A stretch of 64,000 nucleotides of DNA. It comes from Rhizobium sp. CCGE531 (lineage in GTDB: Bacteria; Pseudomonadota; Alphaproteobacteria; Rhizobiales; Rhizobiaceae). The position numbers and the translations under genes were made by a program. Shown one piece after another: positions 1 through 8,036 of the stretch; position 1 is the first letter of the stretch, and every line of letters begins with the position of its first letter. The notes under the pieces are model-generated. The model was not told where the DNA came from. It was given only the letters and a program-made list of their open reading frames with translations, and did no database searches. The DNA lies in assembly GCF_003627795.1 (NCBI RefSeq), contig NZ_CP032686.1, positions 310,001 to 374,000 of the forward strand, read 5' to 3'.

Positions 1-525
1 GACGCGCAGTTCGTTGCGAAGCTTGGCGTCGAGATTGGAGAGCGGCTCGTCGAACAGGAAGACATCCACCTCGCGGACCAGCGCCCGGCCGATCGCAACG
101 CGCTGGCGCTGGCCGCCAGAGAGTTCCGAGGGGCGGCGATCGAGCAGATTTTCCAGATGCAGCAGAGATGCGGTGCGGGCGATGCGCGCCTCGATCTCCG
201 GCTTGGGCAGGCCGGCGACGCGCAGGCCGAAGGAGAGGTTCCTGCGCACCGTCATACGAGGGTAAAGCGCATAGGACTGGAAAACCATGCCGATCCCGCG
301 GTCCTTCGGTTCCTCCCAGGTCACGTTCTTGTCCGATATCCAGATCTCGCCATCGCGAATGTCCTGCAATCCGGCGATCGCGTTCAGGAGCGTCGATTTC
401 CCACAGCCGGATGGGCCGAGAAGCACCAGAAATTCGCGCGGAGCGATGTCGATGGAGAGCTTCTCGATGACGCTGTGGTCACCATAGGCGATCTTGAGGT
501 CTTTGACCGATACGGCAGGCTGCAT
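1..525 (-). CDS. Sugar ABC transporter ATP-binding protein (MsmX/UgpC type), partial at window edge
   Basis: This is the nucleotide-binding subunit of a CUT1-type carbohydrate importer, expected to act on the inner face of the membrane with the two permeases encoded just upstream. The 175 visible codons start MQPAVSVKDLKIAYG and contain a Walker A motif (GPSGCGKST), a Q-loop (VFQSYALYP), the ABC signature (LSGGQRQR) and a Walker B (VFLFDEPLSNLDAKLR). The family is about 350 residues, so the C-terminal half (including the regulatory OB-type domain) lies beyond base 1. The ATG lies 4 bases after the stop of the upstream permease, so it is the last gene of the operon seen here. Family assignment is firm; the substrate is inferred only from the binding protein. 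Confidence 0.95.
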   Translation of the reverse strand, partial: MQPAVSVKDLKIAYGDHSVIEKLSIDIAPREFLVLLGPSGCGKSTLLNAIAGLQDIRDGEIWISDKNVTWEEPKDRGIGMVFQSYALYPRMTVRRNLSFGLRVAGLPKPEIEARIARTASLLHLENLLDRRPSELSGGQRQRVAIGRALVREVDVFLFDEPLSNLDAKLRNELRV

Positions 526-529
526 GGCA

Positions 530-1417
530 TTACCCTTTGACGGCGCCGGCTGCAACACCGCGCAGGAACCAGCGGCCGGAGAAGAAATAGATGGCGAGCG
601 GAACGACGGCGGTCAGGATGGTGGCGGCCATGTTCACATTGTAGGCGCGTTCGCCCATGGTGGTGTTGACGATGTTGTTGAGCTGGACAGTCATCGGCAG
701 GTTGTCGCGCCCGGCAAAGACGAGGCCGATCAGGAAGTCGTTCCAGATTCCGGTGAACTGGAAGATGGAGGCGACGACCACCATCGGCACCGACATCGGC
801 AACATGATCTCGAGAAAAATGCACCAGAAGCCGGCGCCGTCGACGCGGGCAGCCTTGCAGAGCTCTTCGGGGATGGCGACGAAATAGTTGCGGAACAGCA
901 GCGTGACCAGCGGCAGGCCGAAGATGACGTGCACGAGGACGACGCCGGCCACCGAATTATAAAGGCTTAGATTGGCGAGCAGCCGCACCAGGGGGTAGAG
1001 GAAGATCTGATAGGGGATCAGGCCGCCGGCCATCAACAGCCCGAACAGGAGGTTCGAGCCCTTCGGCCGCCAGAGCGATAGTGCGTAACCGTTGATCGCC
1101 CCGATGAAGACGGAAATGACGACGGCGGGCACGGTGATCTTGACCGAATTCCAGAAGCCGACCCGCACGCCGAGGCACTGCGTGCCCATGCAGGCTCCCG
1201 ACCAGGCGGTCTTCCACGCATCGAAATCGATGGTGGCGGGCAGGGCGAAGATATGGCCCTGGCGGATTTCCTCCATAGACTTCAGCGAGGTCACGAGCAT
1301 GGTGTAGAGAGGCAGCAGGAAGAACAGCGCCGACAGGATCAGGAAGGCGTAGAGCCCGATCTGGCCGCCACTGAGCCTGGACGGCTTGGGACCACGAGGA
1401 TGGGGGTGGGTTGTCAT
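530..1417 (-). CDS. Carbohydrate ABC transporter permease (MalG/CUT1 type)
   Basis: Inner-membrane permease, 295 residues, starting MTTHPHPRGPKPSRLSGGQ and followed by a first membrane helix (IGLYAFLILSALFFLLPLY). Near the C-terminal third the EAA-loop region reads ELCKAARVDGAGFWCIFLEIMLP, the site that contacts the ATPase. It ends in GAVKG, a common end for this subfamily. The start was chosen at the ATG that overlaps the stop of the preceding permease (TGATG). An upstream AGGAGGGG is a plausible ribosome site, and longer upstream frames merely read through the neighbouring gene. It pairs with the permease at 1417-2304 and the ATPase at 1-525. Confidence 0.95.
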   Translation of the reverse strand: MTTHPHPRGPKPSRLSGGQIGLYAFLILSALFFLLPLYTMLVTSLKSMEEIRQGHIFALPATIDFDAWKTAWSGACMGTQCLGVRVGFWNSVKITVPAVVISVFIGAINGYALSLWRPKGSNLLFGLLMAGGLIPYQIFLYPLVRLLANLSLYNSVAGVVLVHVIFGLPLVTLLFRNYFVAIPEELCKAARVDGAGFWCIFLEIMLPMSVPMVVVASIFQFTGIWNDFLIGLVFAGRDNLPMTVQLNNIVNTTMGERAYNVNMAATILTAVVPLAIYFFSGRWFLRGVAAGAVKG

Positions 1418-2304
1418 CAATGCGCTCCCCTCCTTCTGGCGCGTATGGCCAGCGCATAGCGGAACGGGGCGACGGCCATGACGACGGAGAGCACCAGCAC
1501 GGTTGCACCGGCGCTGGCGAGCCCGAGGTTCTGGCGTTCGAATAGATTGTCCATGATGAATTTCGCAGGCACTTCGGTCGAGTAGCCGGGGCCGCCGCCG
1601 GTCTGCGCCACGATCAGATCGTAGGTCTTGATCACGCCCATGGAGAGCAGCATGCCCGAAGCGGCAAGCGCCGGCCCGAGTTGCGGCAGGATGATTGAAA
1701 GATAGATGCGCCAGACCGGTATGCCGTCGATCTGGGCGGCTTTCCATTGCTCCTCGCCGATGCCGCGCATGCCTGACAGTGCGATGACCATGACGAGACC
1801 GGCGCCTTGCCAGACGCCGGCGAAGACCACCGTATAGATCGCCATGTCGCGATTGACGATCCAATCGAAGACGAAGCCCTGCCAGCCGAGCGCCCGCACG
1901 GTTGCCTGGATGCCGAGGGTCGGGTTCAGCATCCATTGCCAGATGAGCCCCGTGACCACGAAGGACATGGCATAGGGATAGAGGAATATCGTGCGGAACG
2001 CGCTTTCGAAGCGAACCTTGCGATCAAGGGCCGCCGCCAGTACGAAGCCAAGGGCGAGGCATCCCGCGACATAGAGCACGCCGAAGATCAGCACATTCTC
2101 CAATGATGCGAGCCAGCGCGAATTTTTAAACAGCCTGGCATATTGGGCAAAGCCGACATAGTTCGACGACGGGAAGATCGTCGAATCCGTGAAGGACAGC
2201 CGGACCGACCAGACCATGGTGCCGATATAGACGAAAATTGCGGCGATCCATGTCGGCAGGAGTGCAAAGGTCGCAGCCAGGGAACGTCTGCGCTTGGCTT
2301 GCAT
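1417..2304 (-). CDS. Carbohydrate ABC transporter permease (MalF/CUT1 type)
   Basis: Second membrane subunit of the importer, about 295 residues starting MQAKRRRSLAATFALLPTW. Several hydrophobic helices are visible, and the EAA-like loop EEQWKAAQIDGIPVWRIYLSIILPQLG is present, followed by the conserved TGGGPGYSTEV stretch typical of MalF-type subunits. The start was placed at the ATG (bases 2302-2304) because GAGAGGG sits about 7 bases upstream; an in-frame TTG two codons earlier is less likely. It overlaps the next permease by one base, which indicates translational coupling. Family is firm, sugar specificity inferred. Confidence 0.95.
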   Translation of the reverse strand: MQAKRRRSLAATFALLPTWIAAIFVYIGTMVWSVRLSFTDSTIFPSSNYVGFAQYARLFKNSRWLASLENVLIFGVLYVAGCLALGFVLAAALDRKVRFESAFRTIFLYPYAMSFVVTGLIWQWMLNPTLGIQATVRALGWQGFVFDWIVNRDMAIYTVVFAGVWQGAGLVMVIALSGMRGIGEEQWKAAQIDGIPVWRIYLSIILPQLGPALAASGMLLSMGVIKTYDLIVAQTGGGPGYSTEVPAKFIMDNLFERQNLGLASAGATVLVLSVVMAVAPFRYALAIRARRRGAH

Positions 2305-2375
2305 GAGCAAACCCTCTCAAAAGAACGGAATGAGCCGATCGACGATCACACCGTCGACCGGCCGAAACAAAGGCG

Positions 2376-3608
2376 CTATTCGAAGATCCCGAAAAACTTC
2401 TCGGCACCGGAGGCGCTGCCTTCCGATGGGTTGCTCCAGAACTCGTCGACGAAGTCGTTGAGCGCGCCCGCCTGCTGCGGCGATAGGATCAGCGCCTGAT
2501 CCGGAACGATCTTGCCGGCGCTCATCAGCTCCAGGCCCTTCTGCGCGCAAACATCGAGTTTCGACTTGTCGACGTCGGTGCGCATCGGCACCGAGCCCTT
2601 CTTGAGCGAGAATTCGACCTGCACGGTCGGATCCATGGCGACTTCGGCCAGCAGCGCCTGTCCCTTTTGCGATGCCGCATCGGCGATCTTCGGGAAGGAG
2701 AAGGCGTCGGCGACATAGACCATGCCGGGGGATTGGGGAGCGAGCATGCAGCCGTAGTCCTTGCCAAGCTGCTTGCCCGCCGCAACGAATTCGCCCTTGG
2801 CCCAGTCGCCCATGAATTGTACGCCCGCCTTGCCGGTGATGACCATCGCGGTGGCATCGTTCCAGTTCCGCCCGGGCGCGCCCTCATCGACATAGCCGCG
2901 CAGCTTGCCGAGAATATCGAGCGTCTTCTTCACGCCCTCGACGGATGCATCACCCTTATCCTTGTCGCCATAGATCTTGAGGAAGCCGTCGATACCGACC
3001 TGCGTCAGCAGGATCATGTTGAAGACCTTGGATTCCTGCCAGGATTGGCCGCCCCAGGCAACCGGCTGCACGCCGGCGGCCTTAAGCTTGTCGAGTGCCG
3101 CGAAGAATTCGTCCCAGCTCTTGGGCTCCTCGTTCACGCCGGCCTTGGCAAAGGCATCCGTGGAATAGAAGACCCAGCTCTCGCCATGGGCACCGGTGGG
3201 CGAGAGATAGACCTGGCCATTATAGGTGATGAGGTCATGGATCGATTTCGGCAGCACATCCGCCCATTTGCCGGCCTTGGCGATATCGTCGATCGGGTTC
3301 ATGAGCCCCTGACTGACGAAATCCGTATTGGCAAGGCCGATCACCGCTTGCTTGGCGGCCGGCGGATCGCCGGCGACCAGCCGGTTCTGGAAGGCGGCAT
3401 CGGCGGCACCGAAGCCGGCAATGGACGAATCCTTCCAGACGCCGCCGCGCTTTTCGAACTCCTGCTTGATGACATCGAGGGCGGCTGCCTCGCCGCCTGA
3501 TGTCCAGGAGGTCATGACTTCGGCCTTTGCCTTGTCCTCGGCATCGGCAGGCGCGGAGGCCGCCGCAAGTGCTGCCCCCAACATGAGCAATTTCATCGTA
3601 TTCTTCAT
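2376..3608 (-). CDS. ABC transporter sugar-binding protein, probably glucose/mannose type
   Basis: Periplasmic extracellular solute-binding protein of family 1, 410 residues. It has a signal peptide (MKNTMKLLMLGAALAAASAPADAED) with predicted cleavage after PADA. The mature N-terminus reads VMTSWTSGGEAAALDVIKQEFEKRGG and is followed by VAGDPPAAKQ. From memory of the family, this resembles the glucose/mannose-binding GtsA-like group rather than maltose-binding proteins. The ribosome site GAGGTGGAAC lies just before the ATG. The gap to the permease is about 70 bases. The gene lies between the isomerase-like gene and the permeases on one strand, so all five genes probably form one operon read from about base 4700. 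Substrate is inferred, not shown. Confidence 0.9.
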   Translation of the reverse strand: MKNTMKLLMLGAALAAASAPADAEDKAKAEVMTSWTSGGEAAALDVIKQEFEKRGGVWKDSSIAGFGAADAAFQNRLVAGDPPAAKQAVIGLANTDFVSQGLMNPIDDIAKAGKWADVLPKSIHDLITYNGQVYLSPTGAHGESWVFYSTDAFAKAGVNEEPKSWDEFFAALDKLKAAGVQPVAWGGQSWQESKVFNMILLTQVGIDGFLKIYGDKDKGDASVEGVKKTLDILGKLRGYVDEGAPGRNWNDATAMVITGKAGVQFMGDWAKGEFVAAGKQLGKDYGCMLAPQSPGMVYVADAFSFPKIADAASQKGQALLAEVAMDPTVQVEFSLKKGSVPMRTDVDKSKLDVCAQKGLELMSAGKIVPDQALILSPQQAGALNDFVDEFWSNPSEGSASGAEKFFGIFE

Positions 3609-3666
3609 TGTTCCACCTCTTCAAGAAGGCCCTCTTTGCGGGGCCATTGGTTTTCAGGTCATGAAA

Positions 3667-4620
3667 TCAGCGATAGATTGGCAGCAATGCCTGCCGCACG
3701 AGCGTCAGGCCGTTGGCGATGTCGCCGACCGGATCGGGCGCGGCATCCAGCTCGAGAATGGCCCAGCCTTCGAAACCGCGGTCCCGCAGCAGCCTGATCC
3801 AGCCCGGCCAGTCGACACGGCCGAGGCCGAAGCCGCAGAAATAGGGACGGTGACGATCGTGGATATGCTCGTCGATCGGCGTGTCGGCGGGCATCGGCCC
3901 GAGCGCATCCTTCCAATGGGCGATGATGACCCGCTCGTGATGGCGTTCGACGACCTGGAGTGGGTCGGAACCGGCAACGATGATATGGGCCGTGTCGGGG
4001 CACATGTGGACATAGGCCGGATCCGTCAGCAGCATCATGAGATCGACATCGCGCGAGGCTGCAAAGATCGAATGCGCTTCCGTGTGCAGGGCAAGCCGCA
4101 CGCCCTTTGTGTAGAGGATTGCGCCAAGGCGGTTGAGAAAATCGGCAATCTTGCGGGCCTGCGCGAAATCGAAGAAGCGCACGGGCTCGGAACCCGGCGT
4201 CTGGCGCAGCGGCGCGCCGATGACCATGATATCGCTGCCGCAAGCCTTCAAAAACGCGGCATATTTCTCCGCCTTTTCGATGATGGCTGCCTGCGCCGAC
4301 GCTTCGGTGAAATCGCCAGCTGCCTCGAGTTCGGCAAAGAAGCCGCTTGCCAGTGTCAGGCCGCGCCTGGAAAGCTCGGTCGCGAAGGCTTCGACCGAAC
4401 CGTAGGTTTTCGTCGCATCCTGCCAGTTGAAAGGAGAAAAGGTCAGCTCGACACCGGTGACGCCGGATGCCTCAACGGCATCGAGGATCTTGTCCCAGAA
4501 GGCGCGGGGTTCGCTACGAGAAAGGGCGATGATGCCGTCGTAATCCTCGACGCCCCAGAAGTCGGGATGGAAAAAGGTGACGAGATCCACGCCAAAGCGA
4601 AGCCGTTCGGTCGAGCTCAT
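3667..4620 (-). CDS. Sugar phosphate isomerase/epimerase family TIM-barrel protein
   Basis: About 317 residues starting MSSTERLRFGVDLVTFFHPDFWG, a xylose-isomerase-like TIM barrel (AP endonuclease 2 superfamily, as in IolE/IolI). Visible features include FFAELEAAGDFTEASA, the strand region VRLALHTEAHSIFA, AYVHMCPDTAHIIVAGSDP and VIIAHWKDALG. In this family the His/Glu/Asp residues of such strands bind a divalent metal. It probably converts a sugar or polyol taken up by the adjacent importer; the exact reaction cannot be named. The internal ATG at 4618-4620 was chosen because the protein family starts there and the 22 residues upstream are basic and non-conserved in type. The gene is first in the operon and faces the LacI-type operators. 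Confidence 0.85.
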   Translation of the reverse strand: MSSTERLRFGVDLVTFFHPDFWGVEDYDGIIALSRSEPRAFWDKILDAVEASGVTGVELTFSPFNWQDATKTYGSVEAFATELSRRGLTLASGFFAELEAAGDFTEASAQAAIIEKAEKYAAFLKACGSDIMVIGAPLRQTPGSEPVRFFDFAQARKIADFLNRLGAILYTKGVRLALHTEAHSIFAASRDVDLMMLLTDPAYVHMCPDTAHIIVAGSDPLQVVERHHERVIIAHWKDALGPMPADTPIDEHIHDRHRPYFCGFGLGRVDWPGWIRLLRDRGFEGWAILELDAAPDPVGDIANGLTLVRQALLPIYR

Positions 4621-4709
4621 GATGCAGTCCGTTCTCAAGGATAGGGACAATCGCTTGCGGAACGCAGTCCGCAGCGAATAATCCATAATGATTTCATTGC
4701 GCTATCATT

Positions 4710-4725
4710 TGGCAATCGTTTGCCA
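4710..4725. promoter_or_regulatory. LacI-family operator-like palindrome 1
   Basis: TGGCAATCGTTTGCCA is a 16-base near-perfect palindrome (7 of 8 pairs) with the central CG usual in LacI/GalR operators. It lies in the 220-base divergent region between the isomerase/ABC operon and the LacI regulator gene, about 90 bases upstream of the operon's first ATG. A second copy centred 59 bases away supports a real site. Confidence 0.75.
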
Positions 4726-4768
4726 TATCGTGATAGTAGACCAGTCGTTTCCATATGCAAGCGATTTT

Positions 4769-4784
4769 TGGCAAACGTTTGCTA
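4769..4784. promoter_or_regulatory. LacI-family operator-like palindrome 2
   Basis: TGGCAAACGTTTGCTA shares the AAACGTTT-type core with the first site (TGGCAA.CGTTTGC) and is again symmetric at 7 of 8 pairs. It sits about 60-70 bases before the LacI-family gene start, so the regulator may control both itself and the divergent operon. The 59-base centre-to-centre spacing would place the sites about 5.6 helical turns apart. Confidence 0.75.
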
Positions 4785-4841
4785 AACGAAGGGAACTGCC
4801 ATAGCATCCGCCGCGTCAGGCATCGGGAAGGAAACAAAAAA

Positions 4842-5912
4842 GTGAAAGATAACAAGGATATGCCCCTTGAGGAGCATTCCGGGCCGTTGATGGCCGATGT
4901 CGCGAGGCTGGCAGGGGTCGCGATCTCCACGGTCAGCCGTGCCCTTGCCAATCCCGGACGTGTCAACGAGAAGACGCGCGCCAAGATCGATGCGGCCGCC
5001 AAGCAGCTGGGCTATACGCCGAACGCCATGGCTCGCGGCCTGCGGGTCGGCAAATCCAACACCATCATGATCATCCTTCCAGGATCGCTCTACTACGGCG
5101 TCTCCCAGGTCATCCCGCAGGTCCTGCAGAGCATCAACAAGGCCCTGCTGCAGAATGGCTACAACCTGATGATCGCCAATCTCGGCCGCGACCCGGAGTC
5201 GGAACGGCATATTCTCAATCTCGCCTTCGGCGGCACCATTCGCGGCGCCATCATCCTGTCGTCTAAGCTGCCGGAGATCGATGGCCGGTCTCTGGCCAAT
5301 GCCGGCCTGCCGATCGTCTCCATGCTGCTCGACATGAGTGACGCCGGCGTAGCGAGCGTCGTGACCAATGATCGTGAGGCGGTACGGGACGCGGTTGCGG
5401 AACTGATCAGGATGGGTCACAGGCGCTTTTTCTACATCGCAGGTCCGCAGGACAATTATCACGATGTCGAGCGCTATGGCGGCGCCCTGGAAGCCCTGCG
5501 CGATGCCGGGATTTCGAAAGAAGCGCTGCGGCGGTCCGGAGGCAATCTCGATTACCAGAAGGGCTTTGAGATCGGCGTCCAGGCTGCCGCCGATTTCGTC
5601 CTGCTGAAGGATCGGCCGACGGCGGTGATCGCCACCAGCGATGACATGGCGATCTCCTTCGTCAGCCGCATACGGCAAACGGGCCTGCGCATTCCCGACG
5701 ATCTGTCGGTGATTTCCTTCGACGGTGCGCCGGTCTGCGAATTCTGCTTCCCGCCCCTCTCGACGATCGAACAGCCGTTCGAGGAAATGGGCCAGGCCGC
5801 CGTCGCTCGCCTGCTTGATGCCCTCGGACAGGCGGCGAAGGTGCAGGACCTGCGCGTCACAATCCGCAGCAGGCTGATCCTGCGGGAGAGCGTCGCCCCG
5901 CCGAAGAATTGA
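4842..5912 (+). CDS. LacI/GalR-family transcriptional regulator
   Basis: The protein is about 356 residues. The N-terminal helix-turn-helix reads MADVARLAGVAISTVSRALANPGRVNEKTRAKI, the hallmark LacI-family signature, with the hinge SPNAMARGLR-like segment (TPNAMARGLRVGKSN). A periplasmic-binding-protein-like sensor follows, including the family motif RPTAVIATSDDMAISFVSRIRQTGLRIPDDLSVISFDG. Start: GTG at 4842 has GGAAGGA about 9 bases upstream; an ATG at 4860 is the alternative, and a far upstream ATG at 4755 would run through an operator. It is divergent from the ABC operon and almost certainly its local regulator, with the inducer unknown. Confidence 0.93.
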   Translation: MKDNKDMPLEEHSGPLMADVARLAGVAISTVSRALANPGRVNEKTRAKIDAAAKQLGYTPNAMARGLRVGKSNTIMIILPGSLYYGVSQVIPQVLQSINKALLQNGYNLMIANLGRDPESERHILNLAFGGTIRGAIILSSKLPEIDGRSLANAGLPIVSMLLDMSDAGVASVVTNDREAVRDAVAELIRMGHRRFFYIAGPQDNYHDVERYGGALEALRDAGISKEALRRSGGNLDYQKGFEIGVQAAADFVLLKDRPTAVIATSDDMAISFVSRIRQTGLRIPDDLSVISFDGAPVCEFCFPPLSTIEQPFEEMGQAAVARLLDALGQAAKVQDLRVTIRSRLILRESVAPPKN

Positions 5913-6034
5913 AGCGAGTGCGCCATGTGATGCGATTCGGGCGATCTGAGGAGATGGCCGCCACCACCCGATATCCCAGGGGCGCGGCTTGCCATGAAAG
6001 ATCATCAGGCGGGGGCTTTATGCGCCTTGCGCTC

Positions 6035-6286
6035 TTACGAGGCGATGCTGCGCGGCTCGACCATGATGGCTTCGATTCCCGCCGCCTCTTCATCGAAGAA
6101 CGATCGCCGTGCTCCGCCGCGGCGATAATCGCTCCATCTGTGCTCATGACAGAAAAACTGGTTTTCCCCATCGCCGACATCGTAGCCAAGGCTGCCCCGC
6201 TTCAGGCAGCCAGGATATTCGCAGTAATGGCTCTCCAAGGCGTGTATTTCGCGGGAGAGCGTCATCTCGGCTGCATCGTCGGTCAT
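6035..6286 (-). CDS. Small conserved protein with Cys/His metal-site pattern
   Basis: An 83-residue protein of unknown function starting MTDDAAEMTLSREIHALESHYCEYPGC. Two cysteines (CEYPGC) and a later CHEH (QFFCHEHRW) make a C-x4-C...C-x2-H pattern that could hold zinc; this is inference from spacing. AAAAAGGA lies about 8 bases before the chosen ATG, and a longer frame would add 15 residues without a good ribosome site. It stands alone between the LacI gene and the polysaccharide locus. Similar small proteins are, from memory, common in rhizobial genomes, which supports it being a real gene. Confidence 0.7.
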   Translation of the reverse strand: MTDDAAEMTLSREIHALESHYCEYPGCLKRGSLGYDVGDGENQFFCHEHRWSDYRRGGARRSFFDEEAAGIEAIMVEPRSIAS

Positions 6287-6527
6287 CGTCGAATCCTTTT
6301 TGCCTCGTCCCGTCTTGCCCGAGCCAGACATGGAATCAGTTCATTTTCGGAAGCGTCGGTGCGAACGGTAGGTTTCAGATGGTTAACCGACGGTTTCGGA
6401 CGCGCGGCACAATGGGTGCACGGCTTCGGTTGAAGATCACGGTGAGGAAGTGAGCGGGCGGAAAAAGCGGCGCGTCGGGAACATGCCCATCCCGGCGTGG
6501 CTCTCAGGTTATGATTCCGCAAATGAT

Positions 6528-7724
6528 CTATTGCAGCGTCGTGCTATGCGGCTTAGCGGCAAGGGCCGGCAATTGTGCTTCAAGTCCGCGTTGAACGGCC
6601 GCGACGACCTGGGGATTGCGAAGTCTGACGGCCTTGCGGATCATCAGCTCCTCGTTGATGATCGCCCGCATGCCCACCGTGAACTTGTGCAGGCTGAATT
6701 GCTCGGCATGTGCCCGCAGCGCTTCGGGGTGAAAGCGATGCTCCGTCGCCTCAAAATCGAGCACGGCGTCGATCAGGGCATCGACAGACTGCGTGTTGAA
6801 CAGAACACCGCTCAGGCCGGGCACGACGGTCTCCAGCGCTCCGCCGCTTCCATAGGCGATAACCGGCCTTCCGCTTGCCATGGCTTCGACCGGAACGATG
6901 CCGAAATCTTCTTCGCCGGGAAAGATCAGGGCGCGGCACCGCGCCAACTTCTCCTTCAGCACCGCAAACGGCGTTCGGCCCAGGAAAGTGATGGTGGGAC
7001 CGGCAATGCGTTTCAATTCGTCCATCTGCTTGCCTTCGCCGATGATCACCAGCTTGCGGTTCATCCGGGTGAACGCCTGCACGGCGAGATCGATCCGCTT
7101 ATAGGGGACCAGCTGGCCGGCGCAGAGATAGAAGTCTTCGATCGATGCGGCCGGGGCGAAGTCATCGACATTGACCGGCGGATAAAGCACCGTCGCGGGA
7201 CGCCGGTAATATTTGCTGATGCGATCGCAAACATGATGCGAGTTGGCGACGAAACGATCGACGCGCAGGCTGGTATTGACGTCCCAGGAGCGCAAAAGCG
7301 GCGCGAGCACCGGCAGCATCAGCCGTGATGCGAGCCCTGCGTGGGATCGGTAGAAATGATAGTGATCCCAGAGGTAGCGCATCGGCGAATGACAATAGCA
7401 GACATGCGTTGCCTGCGGCGGCGGAATGATGCCCTTGGCCGGGCCTGACTCGCTGGAGATGATCAGATCGTAATCCGAGAGATCGAAACTCTCGAGCGCG
7501 AACGGCATGAGCGGCAGAAGCGATTGATAGCCCCTGACCGCACCTGGAATCCGCTGCAGGAACGATGTGACGATCTTGTGTTTGCGGATCTTCTCCGAAA
7601 CGCGGCTTTCGTCGTAGACGAGAGTGAAGATGTCGGCGTCGGGATACATGTCGCAGAGCGCCTCGACGACTTTCTCTCCACCCCGCATCGACACAAGCCA
7701 GTAATGCACGATCGCTACCCGCAT
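6528..7724 (-). CDS. Glycosyltransferase family 4 protein
   Basis: A 398-residue GT-B fold glycosyltransferase starting MRVAIVHYWLVSMRGGEKVVEAL. The C-terminal GT4 nucleotide-sugar domain is clear: LCAGQLVPYKRIDLAVQAF, VIIGEGKQMDELKR, FPGEEDFGIVPVEAMASGRPVIAYGSGGALETV, containing the E-x7-E pattern. No signal peptide or membrane helix is seen, so it is probably a peripheral cytoplasmic enzyme adding a sugar to a lipid-linked repeat unit. The ATG was chosen for the GGAGGGAAGAAC ribosome site; 21 extra upstream codons are unlikely. It is transcribed away from the ExoF-like gene and marks the left edge of the polysaccharide locus. Confidence 0.92.
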   Translation of the reverse strand: MRVAIVHYWLVSMRGGEKVVEALCDMYPDADIFTLVYDESRVSEKIRKHKIVTSFLQRIPGAVRGYQSLLPLMPFALESFDLSDYDLIISSESGPAKGIIPPPQATHVCYCHSPMRYLWDHYHFYRSHAGLASRLMLPVLAPLLRSWDVNTSLRVDRFVANSHHVCDRISKYYRRPATVLYPPVNVDDFAPAASIEDFYLCAGQLVPYKRIDLAVQAFTRMNRKLVIIGEGKQMDELKRIAGPTITFLGRTPFAVLKEKLARCRALIFPGEEDFGIVPVEAMASGRPVIAYGSGGALETVVPGLSGVLFNTQSVDALIDAVLDFEATEHRFHPEALRAHAEQFSLHKFTVGMRAIINEELMIRKAVRLRNPQVVAAVQRGLEAQLPALAAKPHSTTLQ

Positions 7725-8036
7725 TGTTCTTCCCTCCATGGGTCGAAACAACATTGGCCAGACGGCAACTTTTGCGACAGGGCCCACATCGGTTCACTAC
7801 GGCATCCAAATGGCCGAAGGGAGTAACCAAAAGATTTAGCCGGGGATCGAAGCCTGCACACAAGGATATACCCACCCGCCTAAGAAACTGCAGGAACATC
7901 TCCTTCCCTGTCAGAAATGATAAGCCCTGTTGCTTCGGTAGGGGATTTACACGCTATGCGTTCGACTGCTGATCTCGTTGCATGGCGCCCTCGGTTGCCT
8001 GACGGCGCAAGCGACACGAAAGCGAGATTTCGGCTC
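7725..8036. other. Divergent intergenic region, no gene seen
   Basis: This 312-base stretch separates the divergent GT4 gene and the ExoF-like gene, so it must hold both promoters. I see no convincing palindrome or confident -35/-10 pair. An in-frame ATG at 7917 could extend the ExoF-like protein by 40 residues, but these do not look like a signal peptide. Confidence 0.5.
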
